In this document: positions 26,749-34,880 of the stretch, in pieces
Layout of the letters: every line of letters begins with the position of its first letter
How positions within the stretch are numbered: position 1 is the first letter of the stretch
NCBI RefSeq assembly: GCF_001578775.1
Contig: NZ_KQ969063.1
Coordinates: forward strand, 1-63,022
Source of the DNA: Streptococcus cristatus
GTDB taxonomy: Bacteria > Bacillota > Bacilli > Lactobacillales > Streptococcaceae
Direction of reading: 5' to 3'
Length of the DNA stretch: 63,022 nucleotides
Notes under the pieces: generated by a model
The model's input: the letters and a program-made list of their open reading frames with translations, nothing else
The model's database searches: none
Told to the model about the DNA's origin: nothing
Made by a program: the position numbers and the translations under genes

Positions 26749-28863
26749 TTATTCTGCTGATTTTTCACGGATCACCAAAGTTCCATCTTCCATATCTGCA
26801 GTCAGGTGCTTAGCATCTAGATTATCCAAGTGGAAGTCGGTCACCTTGTCACGAATTTGCTGCTCGATGACCCGGCGGAGCGGACGAACACCCATGACTT
26901 GGTCATAACCAGCATCACGTAGGAATTCCTTAGCTGCGTCAGATACAGCTAGATCAATTTCCTTCTTGCTCAAGGTTTGATTTACTTCAACCAGCATGAG
27001 ATTCACAATTTCCATCAGGTCTTCTTTCTTGAGATGAGAGAACTCGATCACTGCATTGAAACGATTGAGGAACTCTGGGCGGAAATAAGCTTTGAGTCGA
27101 TCCATCAAATCAGGCTTTTCTGCATCCTCTTCTAGACCTGCTTCATAGCCAAATCCAGCATTAGAAGTTGCAATGATAACCGTGTTCTTGAAGTTGACTG
27201 TATTGCCTTGACCATCCGTCAAACGACCGTCATCCAGAACTTGAAGGAGAAGGGTAATTACTTGTGGATCAGCCTTTTCAATCTCATCCAAGAGAATGAT
27301 AGAGTATGGATTGCGACGGACACGCTCGGTCAGGGTGTTGTTGTTATCATCATAGCCGACATAACCAGCAGTCGTACCAATCAACTTGGAAACCGCTGTG
27401 CGGTCACTGTATTCAGACATATCCAGACGGATGATAGCATCCTTGGTACCGAACATATCTAGAGCCAATTGCTTAGCTAGCTCAGTCTTTCCGACACCAG
27501 TCGGACCAACGAAGAGGAAGCTTCCGATTGGACGATTGCCTTCGTCAAAGCCTGCACGATTACGGCGGATAGCACGAGCCACAGCTTCTACAGCCTTGTC
27601 TTGGCCAATGACTTTTGCTTTGAGACGATCATTCATGCCCTTGAGGCGCTCAATGTCGCTAGCGCCCATTTGAGATACGGGCACACCCGTCATCCGCTCA
27701 ACGGATTCTGCCACATCGTTGACTGTTGCTGTCACTTTCATATCCTCAGTGTGATTTTGAATTTTCTTTTCCAGCTCTTCAATGCGGGTCTTGGCATTCA
27801 GAGCTGCTTCATAATCTTCTTTTTCGACAGCTGTTTCCTGCTTAGCCTTCTGCTCAGCAATCTCATGTTCAACTGCATGAACATCAGTCACTGGATGTTG
27901 GGCTGCCAAGTGGGCAGCAGTCACATCGACCAGGTCAATCGCCTTGTCTGGCAGGCTTCGTTGTGGAATATACTGAACAGAGTAGTCCACAGCCGCTTTC
28001 AGCACTTCATCTGGCAGGATGACATTGTGGTGCTTTTCGTACAAGTCCCGAATGCCTCGAAGGATCTGATAGGTATCTTCTGCAGACGGCGCATTAACTT
28101 TGACTTCATTGAAGCGACGAGCCAGAGCTGCATTTTTGAGAATGGTATTGCGGTACTCGTCTTGAGTAGTAGCCCCGATAACGGTCAACTCCCCACGAGA
28201 AAGCGCTGGTTTGAGAATATCCGCCAGGCCCTTAGAGCCACTATCTCCACCAGTAGAGCCAGCCCCTAGAATTTGATGGATTTCATCAAAGAATAGGATA
28301 ACATTCCCGGCTTCCTTGACTTCATTGACTAAGTTTTGGATATTTTCTTCAAAGCTACCACGATATTGGGTACCAGCTTCCAGACCGGAAATATCAACAG
28401 AAATAATTTCCTTGTTCTTGATAGCCGCTGGCACATCGCCATTAACGATAGCCTGAGCCAAGCCTTCTACGACAGCTGTCTTACCAACTCCGGCATCACC
28501 GACCAGAACTGGATTATTCTTAGTACGGCGGGAAAGGATTTCAGCTGTTTCTTGGATTTCCTTATTGCGTCCAATGACTGGATCCAGCTTACCATCACGC
28601 GCTTCTTGGGTCAGATTACGACCTAGCTTAGCCAGAATGCCATCTTGCTTAGGCCCATGCGCTCCAGCTTGCACATCCTGTTCGCTAGTCATTTGACCAG
28701 GGAGCTTGCCAGTAGCCCGGTACTGAGCAAACTCTTCCGGTGTGACCTCTCTACCATTAATCAAGTAGCGACGATGTTCGCTGTTGTAGCCACCCATGCG
28801 CCCCATGAGTTGGTTGAAAAGGTCGTCCATACTGTTAAAATTGTTGTAATTGTTGTTCATCAT
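26749..28863 (-). CDS. clpL: Hsp100 chaperone ClpL
   Basis: 704-residue Hsp100 ATPase. It is ClpL, not ClpE: the N terminus ([32 protein letters not shown]) has no zinc finger and no Clp-N repeats. Two AAA+ modules follow (Walker [10 protein letters not shown] and GPTGVGKTE) with an intervening coiled segment (about 330-400) of UVR type. ClpL acts as a stress chaperone in streptococci and is thought to be independent of ClpP. GAGGAAAA precedes ATG. It has a strong promoter and a leader of about 300 nt; no CtsR heptad repeat was found there. Confidence 0.94.
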   Translation of the reverse strand: MMNNNYNNFNSMDDLFNQLMGRMGGYNSEHRRYLINGREVTPEEFAQYRATGKLPGQMTSEQDVQAGAHGPKQDGILAKLGRNLTQEARDGKLDPVIGRNKEIQETAEILSRRTKNNPVLVGDAGVGKTAVVEGLAQAIVNGDVPAAIKNKEIISVDISGLEAGTQYRGSFEENIQNLVNEVKEAGNVILFFDEIHQILGAGSTGGDSGSKGLADILKPALSRGELTVIGATTQDEYRNTILKNAALARRFNEVKVNAPSAEDTYQILRGIRDLYEKHHNVILPDEVLKAAVDYSVQYIPQRSLPDKAIDLVDVTAAHLAAQHPVTDVHAVEHEIAEQKAKQETAVEKEDYEAALNAKTRIEELEKKIQNHTEDMKVTATVNDVAESVERMTGVPVSQMGASDIERLKGMNDRLKAKVIGQDKAVEAVARAIRRNRAGFDEGNRPIGSFLFVGPTGVGKTELAKQLALDMFGTKDAIIRLDMSEYSDRTAVSKLIGTTAGYVGYDDNNNTLTERVRRNPYSIILLDEIEKADPQVITLLLQVLDDGRLTDGQGNTVNFKNTVIIATSNAGFGYEAGLEEDAEKPDLMDRLKAYFRPEFLNRFNAVIEFSHLKKEDLMEIVNLMLVEVNQTLSKKEIDLAVSDAAKEFLRDAGYDQVMGVRPLRRVIEQQIRDKVTDFHLDNLDAKHLTADMEDGTLVIREKSAE

Positions 28864-29286
28864 TTTTCCTCACTTTTTATAGGTTTTATATCATTTTTTC
28901 ATTTGCTAAAGTCTCAGATAAGAAATTTCTTCCTTATCTACTATAAATATTCATTTGGGAGATCTTCTCCTATCTATTATTTTACATAACTTATTCTATT
29001 TCCAAAAATTTAGACTCCTTCAGTCTCTTGTTTTATGGATGAGTCGGATCTATTTCAGAAGAATTGATGTTACATAATTTTTAATCCTCCCAAAAATAAT
29101 CGCCTACTGGCTATATCCTCATCTTCTGAATAAATTCTGTGTAAACTTTTTTGTTTACAGTTGTAATTATACATCCTTTTTACCCCCTTGTCAATAGGTT
29201 TTAATAAAAAATTTACATAATTTTTTAAAAGTCAAAAAACTTCCCCACATAGAAATGTAAAGAAAGCTTCTCTATTTTGATACAAG
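28864..29286. other. Long clpL leader and promoter region
   Basis: 423 bases without a gene. They hold the clpL promoter (29166-29194), a start-site palindrome (29140-29159) and a leader of about 295 nt rich in A+T. I could find no open frame with an SD inside the leader. Beyond the promoter (29200-29286) lies an AT-rich tail of the ABC operon with no convincing terminator. Confidence 0.7.
29140..29194 (-). promoter_or_regulatory. clpL promoter with start-site palindrome
   Basis: Minus strand -35 TTGACA (29194-29189), 17-bp spacer, -10 TATAAT (29171-29166): both hexamers perfect. From the predicted +1, TGTAAAC-N6-GTTTACA (29159-29140) forms a perfect 7-bp inverted repeat, an ideal repressor position. 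Confidence 0.8.
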
Positions 29287-30051
29287 TTAAATCATATACT
29301 CTACACTATAACTGGCATCCGACAGAATGCGGGACAGAAACTGTTTGGTCCGCTCCTCCTTGGGACTGGTGAAGAATTCCTGTGGAGGATTTTCTTCGAT
29401 GATGTGACCTCCGTCCATAAAGATGACATGGTTGGCCACATCACGGGCAAAGTTCATCTCGTGGGTCACAACGACCATGGTCACTCCCTCCTGAGCCAGC
29501 TGTTTCATGACACTGAGCACTTCGCCGACCAGTTCCGGATCTAGAGCCGAAGTCGGCTCATCCAGCAGGATAACGTCTGGCTTGACAGCAATGGCGCGGG
29601 CAATCCCGATCCGCTGCTGCTGGCCGCCTGATAGCTGAGAAGGATAGTAGTCCTTGTAGGCTAAGAGTCCCACGCGCTTCAAGGCATCTTCCGCAATCTC
29701 AAGCGCTTCTTCCCTCGGTATCTTACGAGCGATCACTAAGCCTTCTAAGATATTTTCAAGGGCTGTTTTATTGGCAAAGAGATTATAATGTTGGAAGACA
29801 AAGGCTGTCTTTCTACGAATTTCCAAAATCTCCTTTTTACTAAGTTTAGCCAAATCATAGTCCTTACCAGCCAAAGTCAGCTGGCCGCCATCCGCTTTTT
29901 CTAAGTGATTCAGACAGCGCAGAAATGTTGTTTTCCCAGAGCCTGAGGGTCCCAGAATAACCACAACGTCACCTTGATTGACCTTGAGACTGACATCTGC
30001 CAGCACCTGGTGCTCTCCAAATCGTTTGGAGATCTGTTTTACTTCTAACAT
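29287..30051 (-). CDS. Polar amino-acid-type ABC transporter ATPase
   Basis: 254-residue ATPase of the polar amino acid uptake family. Walker [10 protein letters not shown] (about 34-42), Q-loop VFQHYNLF, signature LSGGQQQR, Walker [13 protein letters not shown] and H-loop VVTHEMNF are all intact. Resembles the TcyN/GlnQ group, some of which import cystine or modified cysteines. It is the last gene of a five-gene unit that starts with the URO-D protein (33366). Substrate unknown. Confidence 0.92.
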   Translation of the reverse strand: MLEVKQISKRFGEHQVLADVSLKVNQGDVVVILGPSGSGKTTFLRCLNHLEKADGGQLTLAGKDYDLAKLSKKEILEIRRKTAFVFQHYNLFANKTALENILEGLVIARKIPREEALEIAEDALKRVGLLAYKDYYPSQLSGGQQQRIGIARAIAVKPDVILLDEPTSALDPELVGEVLSVMKQLAQEGVTMVVVTHEMNFARDVANHVIFMDGGHIIEENPPQEFFTSPKEERTKQFLSRILSDASYSVEYMI

Positions 30052-30063
30052 AATCTTTCCTTC

Positions 30064-30750
30064 CTAAGCAAGAGCGTAGCGCTTTTCCAAGCCCCTAAAA
30101 ATCCACTGAATCAAGCCACAAATAATGAGATAAATAACAAAAATCACTAAGTAAGACTCTGAATACTGGTAAGAATGGGAGGCCTCTATCTTAGCCAAGG
30201 CTGTGATATCCTTGACCGTCATGACAAATACCAGCGAGGTTCCCTTAACTAGATTGATAACCAAATTGGCCAGATTGGGCAGGGCAGAGCGCAGAGCCTG
30301 AGGAAAAACTATTCTCCGATAGGCTTGAAAATTCGTTAACCCAATCGTCTGAGCTGCTTCTAACTGTCCTTTATCCACTGTCAAAATAGCAGAGCGCAAG
30401 ATTTCCGATAAACTCCCTGTTGTCATCAAGCTATAGATGATAAAAGCATAGTAAAGCGGATTGAACTTAAAGACATCTACCTGACTGCCTAGACTTTTGA
30501 AAAATTGATTCAGCAAGCTAGGAAAAAGACTGTAGAAAAAGAGGATAAGTAAAATGGGAGGTGTTGCCCGAATGAAGGCTAGATAAACAACCGAAAAAGT
30601 TCGAACGCCACGGACTTTGTAAATCTGCCCCAGAGCTAAGAGAAGGGCTGGAATAAAGCTGAGCAGAATAGCCACCACCATAATGGTCAAGGTTACCGGT
30701 ATGCCCTTCAAAGTAACCAGAAAGGTATTTACAATATAATTCAAATCCAT
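30064..30750 (-). CDS. ABC transporter permease (HisM/GlnP family)
   Basis: 228-residue permease of the polar amino acid family, about five helices. The EAA loop that docks the ATPase is seen as EAAQTIGLTNFQAYRRIVFPQALRSALP (quoted in part) around residue 130-160. It is paired with the next permease, with which it probably forms a heterodimer; the genes are 3 nt apart. The N-terminal LKGIPVTLTIMV motif is typical. Confidence 0.9.
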   Translation of the reverse strand: MDLNYIVNTFLVTLKGIPVTLTIMVVAILLSFIPALLLALGQIYKVRGVRTFSVVYLAFIRATPPILLILFFYSLFPSLLNQFFKSLGSQVDVFKFNPLYYAFIIYSLMTTGSLSEILRSAILTVDKGQLEAAQTIGLTNFQAYRRIVFPQALRSALPNLANLVINLVKGTSLVFVMTVKDITALAKIEASHSYQYSESYLVIFVIYLIICGLIQWIFRGLEKRYALA

Positions 30751-30753
30751 GCT

Positions 30754-31446
30754 TTACCTCTCCTTGACTGTCAGACTTTTTTCCAGAAGCTGGGAAGCCA
30801 GCGAAACCACTAGCGCAATCCCCCAGTAAATCAAGGCCACCGCTGTATAGGTTTCTAGGGAATAATTTCCTAGATTCCGGCTGATGAGATTTTGTCCCGC
30901 TCCCATAACATCAACTGCCCCAATCGTATAAGCCAGCGCAGCATCCCGCATGAGATTAAGAAAGGCGGTAGTCAGATTGGGCAGGGCAATACGAAAAGCT
31001 TGTGGCAGAATGATGCGCAGAAAAGTCTGCACGGGTGTCAAACCAATACTAAGACCTGCCTCGCTCTGTCCCTTGGGAACAGCTAGATAGGCTGCCTTGA
31101 AGACTTCTGCAATCATAGCCGCAAAGAGCAGAATCATGGTAATGATGACAAATACGGTCCGTGACCAATTGTTAATATCCAGTCCCAGCCACCATTTTAA
31201 AAACTCTGGAATGCCATAGAAGACCAAGAAGAGCAAGACTATAGGCGGTGTACATCTAAGGATAAATATATACCCTCTAGCTAGACCAGCAAAAGTCTGC
31301 TCCTCCACAACCTGAGCCCAGGCCAACAGACCACCTAGCAAGGATCCAACCAAAACTGTCACGAACATGATCCATAAAGTAGTCGGCAAGGCCTGTAACA
31401 AACCAGGCAGCAGGCCAAAAACACGGGACAAATCATAAGCGACCAT
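30754..31446 (-). CDS. ABC transporter permease (HisM/GlnP family)
   Basis: 230-residue second permease, about five helices, with EAA-loop SEAGLSIGLTPVQTFLRI near residue 130-150. Start LLQALPTTLWIMFVTVLVG matches the family pattern of an early helix after a short cytoplasmic stretch. It lies between the substrate-binding protein (21 nt) and the partner permease (3 nt). Two different permeases plus one ATPase give the usual asymmetric importer. Confidence 0.9.
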   Translation of the reverse strand: MVAYDLSRVFGLLPGLLQALPTTLWIMFVTVLVGSLLGGLLAWAQVVEEQTFAGLARGYIFILRCTPPIVLLFLVFYGIPEFLKWWLGLDINNWSRTVFVIITMILLFAAMIAEVFKAAYLAVPKGQSEAGLSIGLTPVQTFLRIILPQAFRIALPNLTTAFLNLMRDAALAYTIGAVDVMGAGQNLISRNLGNYSLETYTAVALIYWGIALVVSLASQLLEKSLTVKER

Positions 31447-31467
31447 ACGGTCTCCTTTCTCCAGCTT

Positions 31468-32352
31468 TTAGTCTTTATCTACATAAGAAAAGACATCTTC
31501 ACCAAAGTATTTTTCCGATAATTTAGAGAGTGTCCCATCTTTTTCCAGCTCTTTAATAGCCTTTTCATAGGCTTTGGCAAACTCTTCATTCTTTTTATCT
31601 TTATGAATGAGTGGATAGGTAGGGATACCCTTATAAGGGAACCAGCTCAACTGATCCGCATACTGATGGTAGGAACCTGCCTTGTCTGTGACAGCTTTTT
31701 CAAAGGACAATTTGATATCAAAGAAGGCATCATAGCGACCTTCCAGGACCCAAGCATAGGCATCCGCTATCTGAAAAGACTCTGCTGCGGTCAACTCAAT
31801 TGGGCTAGCGCTGTGCTTTTTGTTGTACTCTTCAATCACTGTCCATTGAGCATTCTGTGGCGAAATCGGCACCAATTTCCCTTTTTCTTTGGCAAAATCA
31901 TCAATATTTTTAAATTTATTTGCATCTGCTTTTCGAATGGTGAAGCCGATGATACTAGCTCCGATAGGACTTTCTGGAATGATGAACTTCTTCGCCCGCT
32001 CTTCGGTGTACCAAGCTCCCTTGGTTCCGATATCATATTTCCCAGATTCCAAACCAATCAAAAGATCTTCGTCACTGGTGCCAGTATATTCGAACTGATA
32101 ATCTGGCAATTTTTCATCAATGGCCTTGAGTACTGCTACTTCATACCCATCTGACTGGCCTTTTTCGTCCAAAAAGTCGTAAGGAACGTAGTTTTGCGTA
32201 TGAGCTACTTTTAAAGTCGTGACCTTGTTATTGCCTGATGCCGCACTACTCGCCTTGCTGGATGAAGCCCCCGTCAAGGTCCGTCCCAAATAAGTTGCGG
32301 CAACAATAGCAATCACAGCTGCTCCACCGATAATCCATTTTTTCTTACTCAT
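31468..32352 (-). CDS. ABC substrate-binding protein, membrane-anchored, no lipobox
   Basis: 294-residue type II periplasmic-binding-fold protein (SBP_bac_3; about 45-290, with NYVPYDFLDEKGQSDGYEVAVLKAI and a late TLSKLSEKYFGEDVFS). The first 25 residues (KKKWIIGGAAVIAIVAATYLG) are a signal or anchor helix followed by a Ser/Ala linker, but there is no lipobox cysteine, unusual for a Gram-positive importer. It is probably held by an uncleaved N-terminal helix. Ligand unknown; the family takes amino acids and derivatives. Confidence 0.88.
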   Translation of the reverse strand: MSKKKWIIGGAAVIAIVAATYLGRTLTGASSSKASSAASGNNKVTTLKVAHTQNYVPYDFLDEKGQSDGYEVAVLKAIDEKLPDYQFEYTGTSDEDLLIGLESGKYDIGTKGAWYTEERAKKFIIPESPIGASIIGFTIRKADANKFKNIDDFAKEKGKLVPISPQNAQWTVIEEYNKKHSASPIELTAAESFQIADAYAWVLEGRYDAFFDIKLSFEKAVTDKAGSYHQYADQLSWFPYKGIPTYPLIHKDKKNEEFAKAYEKAIKELEKDGTLSKLSEKYFGEDVFSYVDKD

Positions 32353-32367
32353 TCTTTCGTCTCCTTT

Positions 32368-33366
32368 TTATGCTAAACTTGCTGCTTGGCGAACCCACTC
32401 AATCCGCTCTGGATCAATATCGCTTGGGATGGTGCAGTTAGCCCCGATAATCAAAGCATCCTTGCCAGCCTCTGCTATCAAGCGCTTGGTTTCATTTTGA
32501 ATAGCTTCTTGGCTACCTGTGTAGAGCAGACCAGTCTTGCCATTTTCAAAACCACCGAGAACGGTCCGACCGCCAAATAATTTGCGACCTTCTGCCAAGC
32601 TGATGCCTTCTGGCCCCACTGCCCAGTTAATAACCTGAGCTGGATAATCTGTGAAAAGATGAATGTCGTTTCGCGCACCTTCGTAGCCACAAATATGCAG
32701 AATATTCACTCCGCCAGCCGCATTGGCTGCTTCCAGCACCGCTAATTCACTAGGAGCAATAAAAGCCTTATAGTCTTCAGCTGACACCCGTGCATCCTGA
32801 ATGCTCTGAACGCTGAGGTAAATTCCATCTGCACCAGCTTCCTTGATAATGCGCTCTGTCAGAGCCGCAATATCTTGAGCAATCACATCTAGCACCCGCT
32901 TTGTCACTTCCGCATCCTCTGCTAGAAAGTCTGCAATGATGTCATCTCCTCCAGCAACCTTGCCAACCAGCCATTTGAAGTAGGTTACCGGCGCAAAAAT
33001 ATTGTAAATAGCAACCAAATCCTCTGTGAAGCCAGCCCTAATCTTTTGAACCAGCTCCACCTGCTCACTGATCCAAGGATGGTCGGCGCCTAAAGGCTCG
33101 ATATCTGTCAAGTCCTTGATGGATTGAATTTTTTTCAAGCGCTCATTCGGATAGACAAAATAACCATCGCTCATCAGTTTGACAAAGTCTGGCTTGACTT
33201 CTGATAGAAATGCTTGATGGCCTGCCAGATTTTTCTTAATAATAGTCTGATTGCCAAAACCAGCCAGCCACTCATCCTCACTGGTAAAATGATGCCAGAA
33301 ACCAACTGGCACTCGGTCAACTTTTTCTCCCTTAAAGGCTTTTAAAACCAACTCTCTTTTAGACAT
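32368..33366 (-). CDS. URO-D superfamily protein, zinc methyltransferase (MtaA)-like
   Basis: 332-residue TIM-barrel of the uroporphyrinogen decarboxylase superfamily. Streptococci lack haem synthesis, so true HemE function is unlikely. The sequence carries H224-x-C226 in NILHICGYEG and C311 in GANCTIPSDIDPERI, which is the zinc-ligand pattern of the MtaA/MtbA/CmuA thiol methyltransferase branch. That pattern suggests methyl transfer to or from a thiol or related small molecule. It is first in an operon with a complete ABC importer, 15 nt before the binding-protein gene, so it probably acts on the imported compound. Substrate unknown. Confidence 0.78.
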   Translation of the reverse strand: MSKRELVLKAFKGEKVDRVPVGFWHHFTSEDEWLAGFGNQTIIKKNLAGHQAFLSEVKPDFVKLMSDGYFVYPNERLKKIQSIKDLTDIEPLGADHPWISEQVELVQKIRAGFTEDLVAIYNIFAPVTYFKWLVGKVAGGDDIIADFLAEDAEVTKRVLDVIAQDIAALTERIIKEAGADGIYLSVQSIQDARVSAEDYKAFIAPSELAVLEAANAAGGVNILHICGYEGARNDIHLFTDYPAQVINWAVGPEGISLAEGRKLFGGRTVLGGFENGKTGLLYTGSQEAIQNETKRLIAEAGKDALIIGANCTIPSDIDPERIEWVRQAASLA

Positions 33367-33396
33367 ATCTTGCTCCTTTTCAATTTGATTGCTATT

Positions 33397-33425
33397 ATCA
33401 TATCACTGAAAAGTGAGCTTTCCAA
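33397..33425 (-). promoter_or_regulatory. Promoter of the URO-D/ABC operon
   Basis: Minus strand -35 TTGGAA (33425-33420), 17-bp spacer, -10 TATGAT (33402-33397) with an upstream TGA giving an extended -10. The start codon is about 30 nt downstream of the -10. Confidence 0.6.
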
Positions 33426-33473
33426 ATATATATTTCCTATCAGCCCGATTAAAAATATTTATAAGAGTAAATT

Positions 33474-33530
33474 AAAAAAGCTAGCTCAAGCTAGCTTTAC
33501 CAAGGTTTTTCAGCTTTCTATGAAAAACCT
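33474..33530 (-). terminator. Tandem terminators after the LLM oxidoreductase
   Basis: Two hairpins: AGGTTTTTCA with TGAAAAACCT (33503-33512, 33521-33530), then AAAGCTAGCT with AGCTAGCTTT (33477-33498) followed by a T run on the minus strand. They insulate the downstream URO-D/ABC operon from the oxidoreductase gene. Confidence 0.75.
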
Positions 33531-33617
33531 GTTTTTATTACTATTTTTAGAAAGTCAAGATATATATTTTCTATGGGAGAGATAGGCAATCTTTATCAAA
33601 AGACCTCTACTTCGATC

Positions 33618-34667
33618 TTACTTACCCTTAGCTGCAAAATACTCCCGTACAAGCGGTGCAACCTTGGTGCCAAAGAGTTCGATAGACTGGAGAACCTGCT
33701 CATGCGGAAGCGATCCCAGCGGTAGATGCAGCATGAAGCGGTCCAACCCCAGCTCCTCTATCATCTTGATCAATTTCTGAGCGACCTTTTCAGGACTGCC
33801 GACAAACATAGCCCCCTCTGGTCCTACCTGATCTAGGTATTGCTCATAGGTCATCTCCCGCCAGTGAGGGCGGTCCTTGGAGATAGCGTCCACTACCTGC
33901 TTGGTCGGATGGAAGTAAGTCCGGACCGCCTCCTCATTGTCCTCCATGACCCAGCCCCAAGAGTGGGCAGCGATCTTCAACTTTTCATCTGAGTAGCCAC
34001 TTTCCTGCCCAATCCGGCGATACGCATCCAGCAGGGGCTTGAAGCGCTTAGGCTGTCCACCGATAATGGCATACGCAATTGGCAGGCCCTTCTGGGCGAC
34101 CTTAATGGTGGACTCGGCATTTCCCCCTGTCGCTACCCAAACTGGCAATGTTTCTTGCACCGCCCGTGGGTAGACTTCCCGATTGTCAATAGTTTGCGTC
34201 AGCTTTCCCTTCCAATTTAGCCGAGTCTCAGCACTGGCATAGAGGAGCAGGTCCAGCTTTTCATCAAAAAGCTCTTCATAATCCTTCAAGTCATAGCCAA
34301 AGAGCGGAAAGGACTCGATAAAAGAGCCACGGCCAGCCATGACCTCTGCTCTGCCATTTGACAATGCATCAATCGTCGCATACTGCTGGTAGACTCGAAT
34401 AGGATCCAAGCTCGATAGGACACTGACAGCACTGGTCAGGCGAATCTTCTCCGTCTTGATCGCACCAGCCGCCAGCACAATCTCCGGCGCAGAGACGGCA
34501 AAGTCCTCTCGGTGATGCTCTCCAATACCATACACGTCCAGCCCTACCTTGTCTGCCAGCTCAATCTCTGCTACCAGCTGCCGAATCCGTTCGTCATGAG
34601 TATAGGTCTGCCCTGTACCCTCCAGTGGCGTTGTCTCTCCAAAAGTAGAAATACCTAATTCCACCAT
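33618..34667 (-). CDS. Luciferase-like (LLM class) flavin-dependent oxidoreductase
   Basis: 349-residue TIM-barrel protein of the bacterial luciferase-like monooxygenase family. Landmarks: YGIGEHHREDFAVSAP, RLTSAVSVLSSLDPIRVYQQYATIDALSNGRAEVM (quoted in part) and SPEKVAQKLIKMIEELGLDRFMLHLPLG near the end. Such proteins use FMNH2 and oxygen on diverse substrates. Start 34667 is preferred over 34712 because AGGAGG lies 8 nt before it. It is transcribed separately from, and upstream of, the URO-D/ABC operon. Substrate unknown. Confidence 0.88.
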   Translation of the reverse strand: MVELGISTFGETTPLEGTGQTYTHDERIRQLVAEIELADKVGLDVYGIGEHHREDFAVSAPEIVLAAGAIKTEKIRLTSAVSVLSSLDPIRVYQQYATIDALSNGRAEVMAGRGSFIESFPLFGYDLKDYEELFDEKLDLLLYASAETRLNWKGKLTQTIDNREVYPRAVQETLPVWVATGGNAESTIKVAQKGLPIAYAIIGGQPKRFKPLLDAYRRIGQESGYSDEKLKIAAHSWGWVMEDNEEAVRTYFHPTKQVVDAISKDRPHWREMTYEQYLDQVGPEGAMFVGSPEKVAQKLIKMIEELGLDRFMLHLPLGSLPHEQVLQSIELFGTKVAPLVREYFAAKGK

Positions 34668-34703
34668 GTTTTTGTCCTCCTGATATTTAAGATAAAAGCA
34701 TTT

Positions 34704-34721
34704 TATCACCAATTAGTGATA
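34704..34721. promoter_or_regulatory. Palindrome before the LLM oxidoreductase
   Basis: TATCAC-CAATTA-GTGATA, an 18-bp near-perfect palindrome 37 bp upstream of the start codon, at the expected promoter position. This is a candidate operator for an unidentified repressor. Confidence 0.5.
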
Positions 34722-34820
34722 TATACAAAAATGATGCTCAACCTATTGTCCATCTGCATAGAATAACATGGTTTTGTCATGATAGAAAGAGACTTCCAAA
34801 GAGCACCATCACCAAATACC

Positions 34821-34856
34821 ATACCAAAAGCCCCAGAAAAATCTGAGGCTTGGTAT
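34821..34856 (-). terminator. glmS terminator
   Basis: ATACCAAAAGCCCCAG and CTGAGGCTTGGTAT arms flank a short A-rich loop. On the minus strand the G+C stem is followed by TTTTGG. It lies 25 nt after the glmS stop. Confidence 0.7.
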
Positions 34857-34880
34857 TTTTATCGAGATTCATTAAGACGG

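Noticed and set aside
26749..28863. Calling this gene clpE
   Set aside because: The N-terminal zinc finger of ClpE is missing and the N terminus and length fit ClpL.
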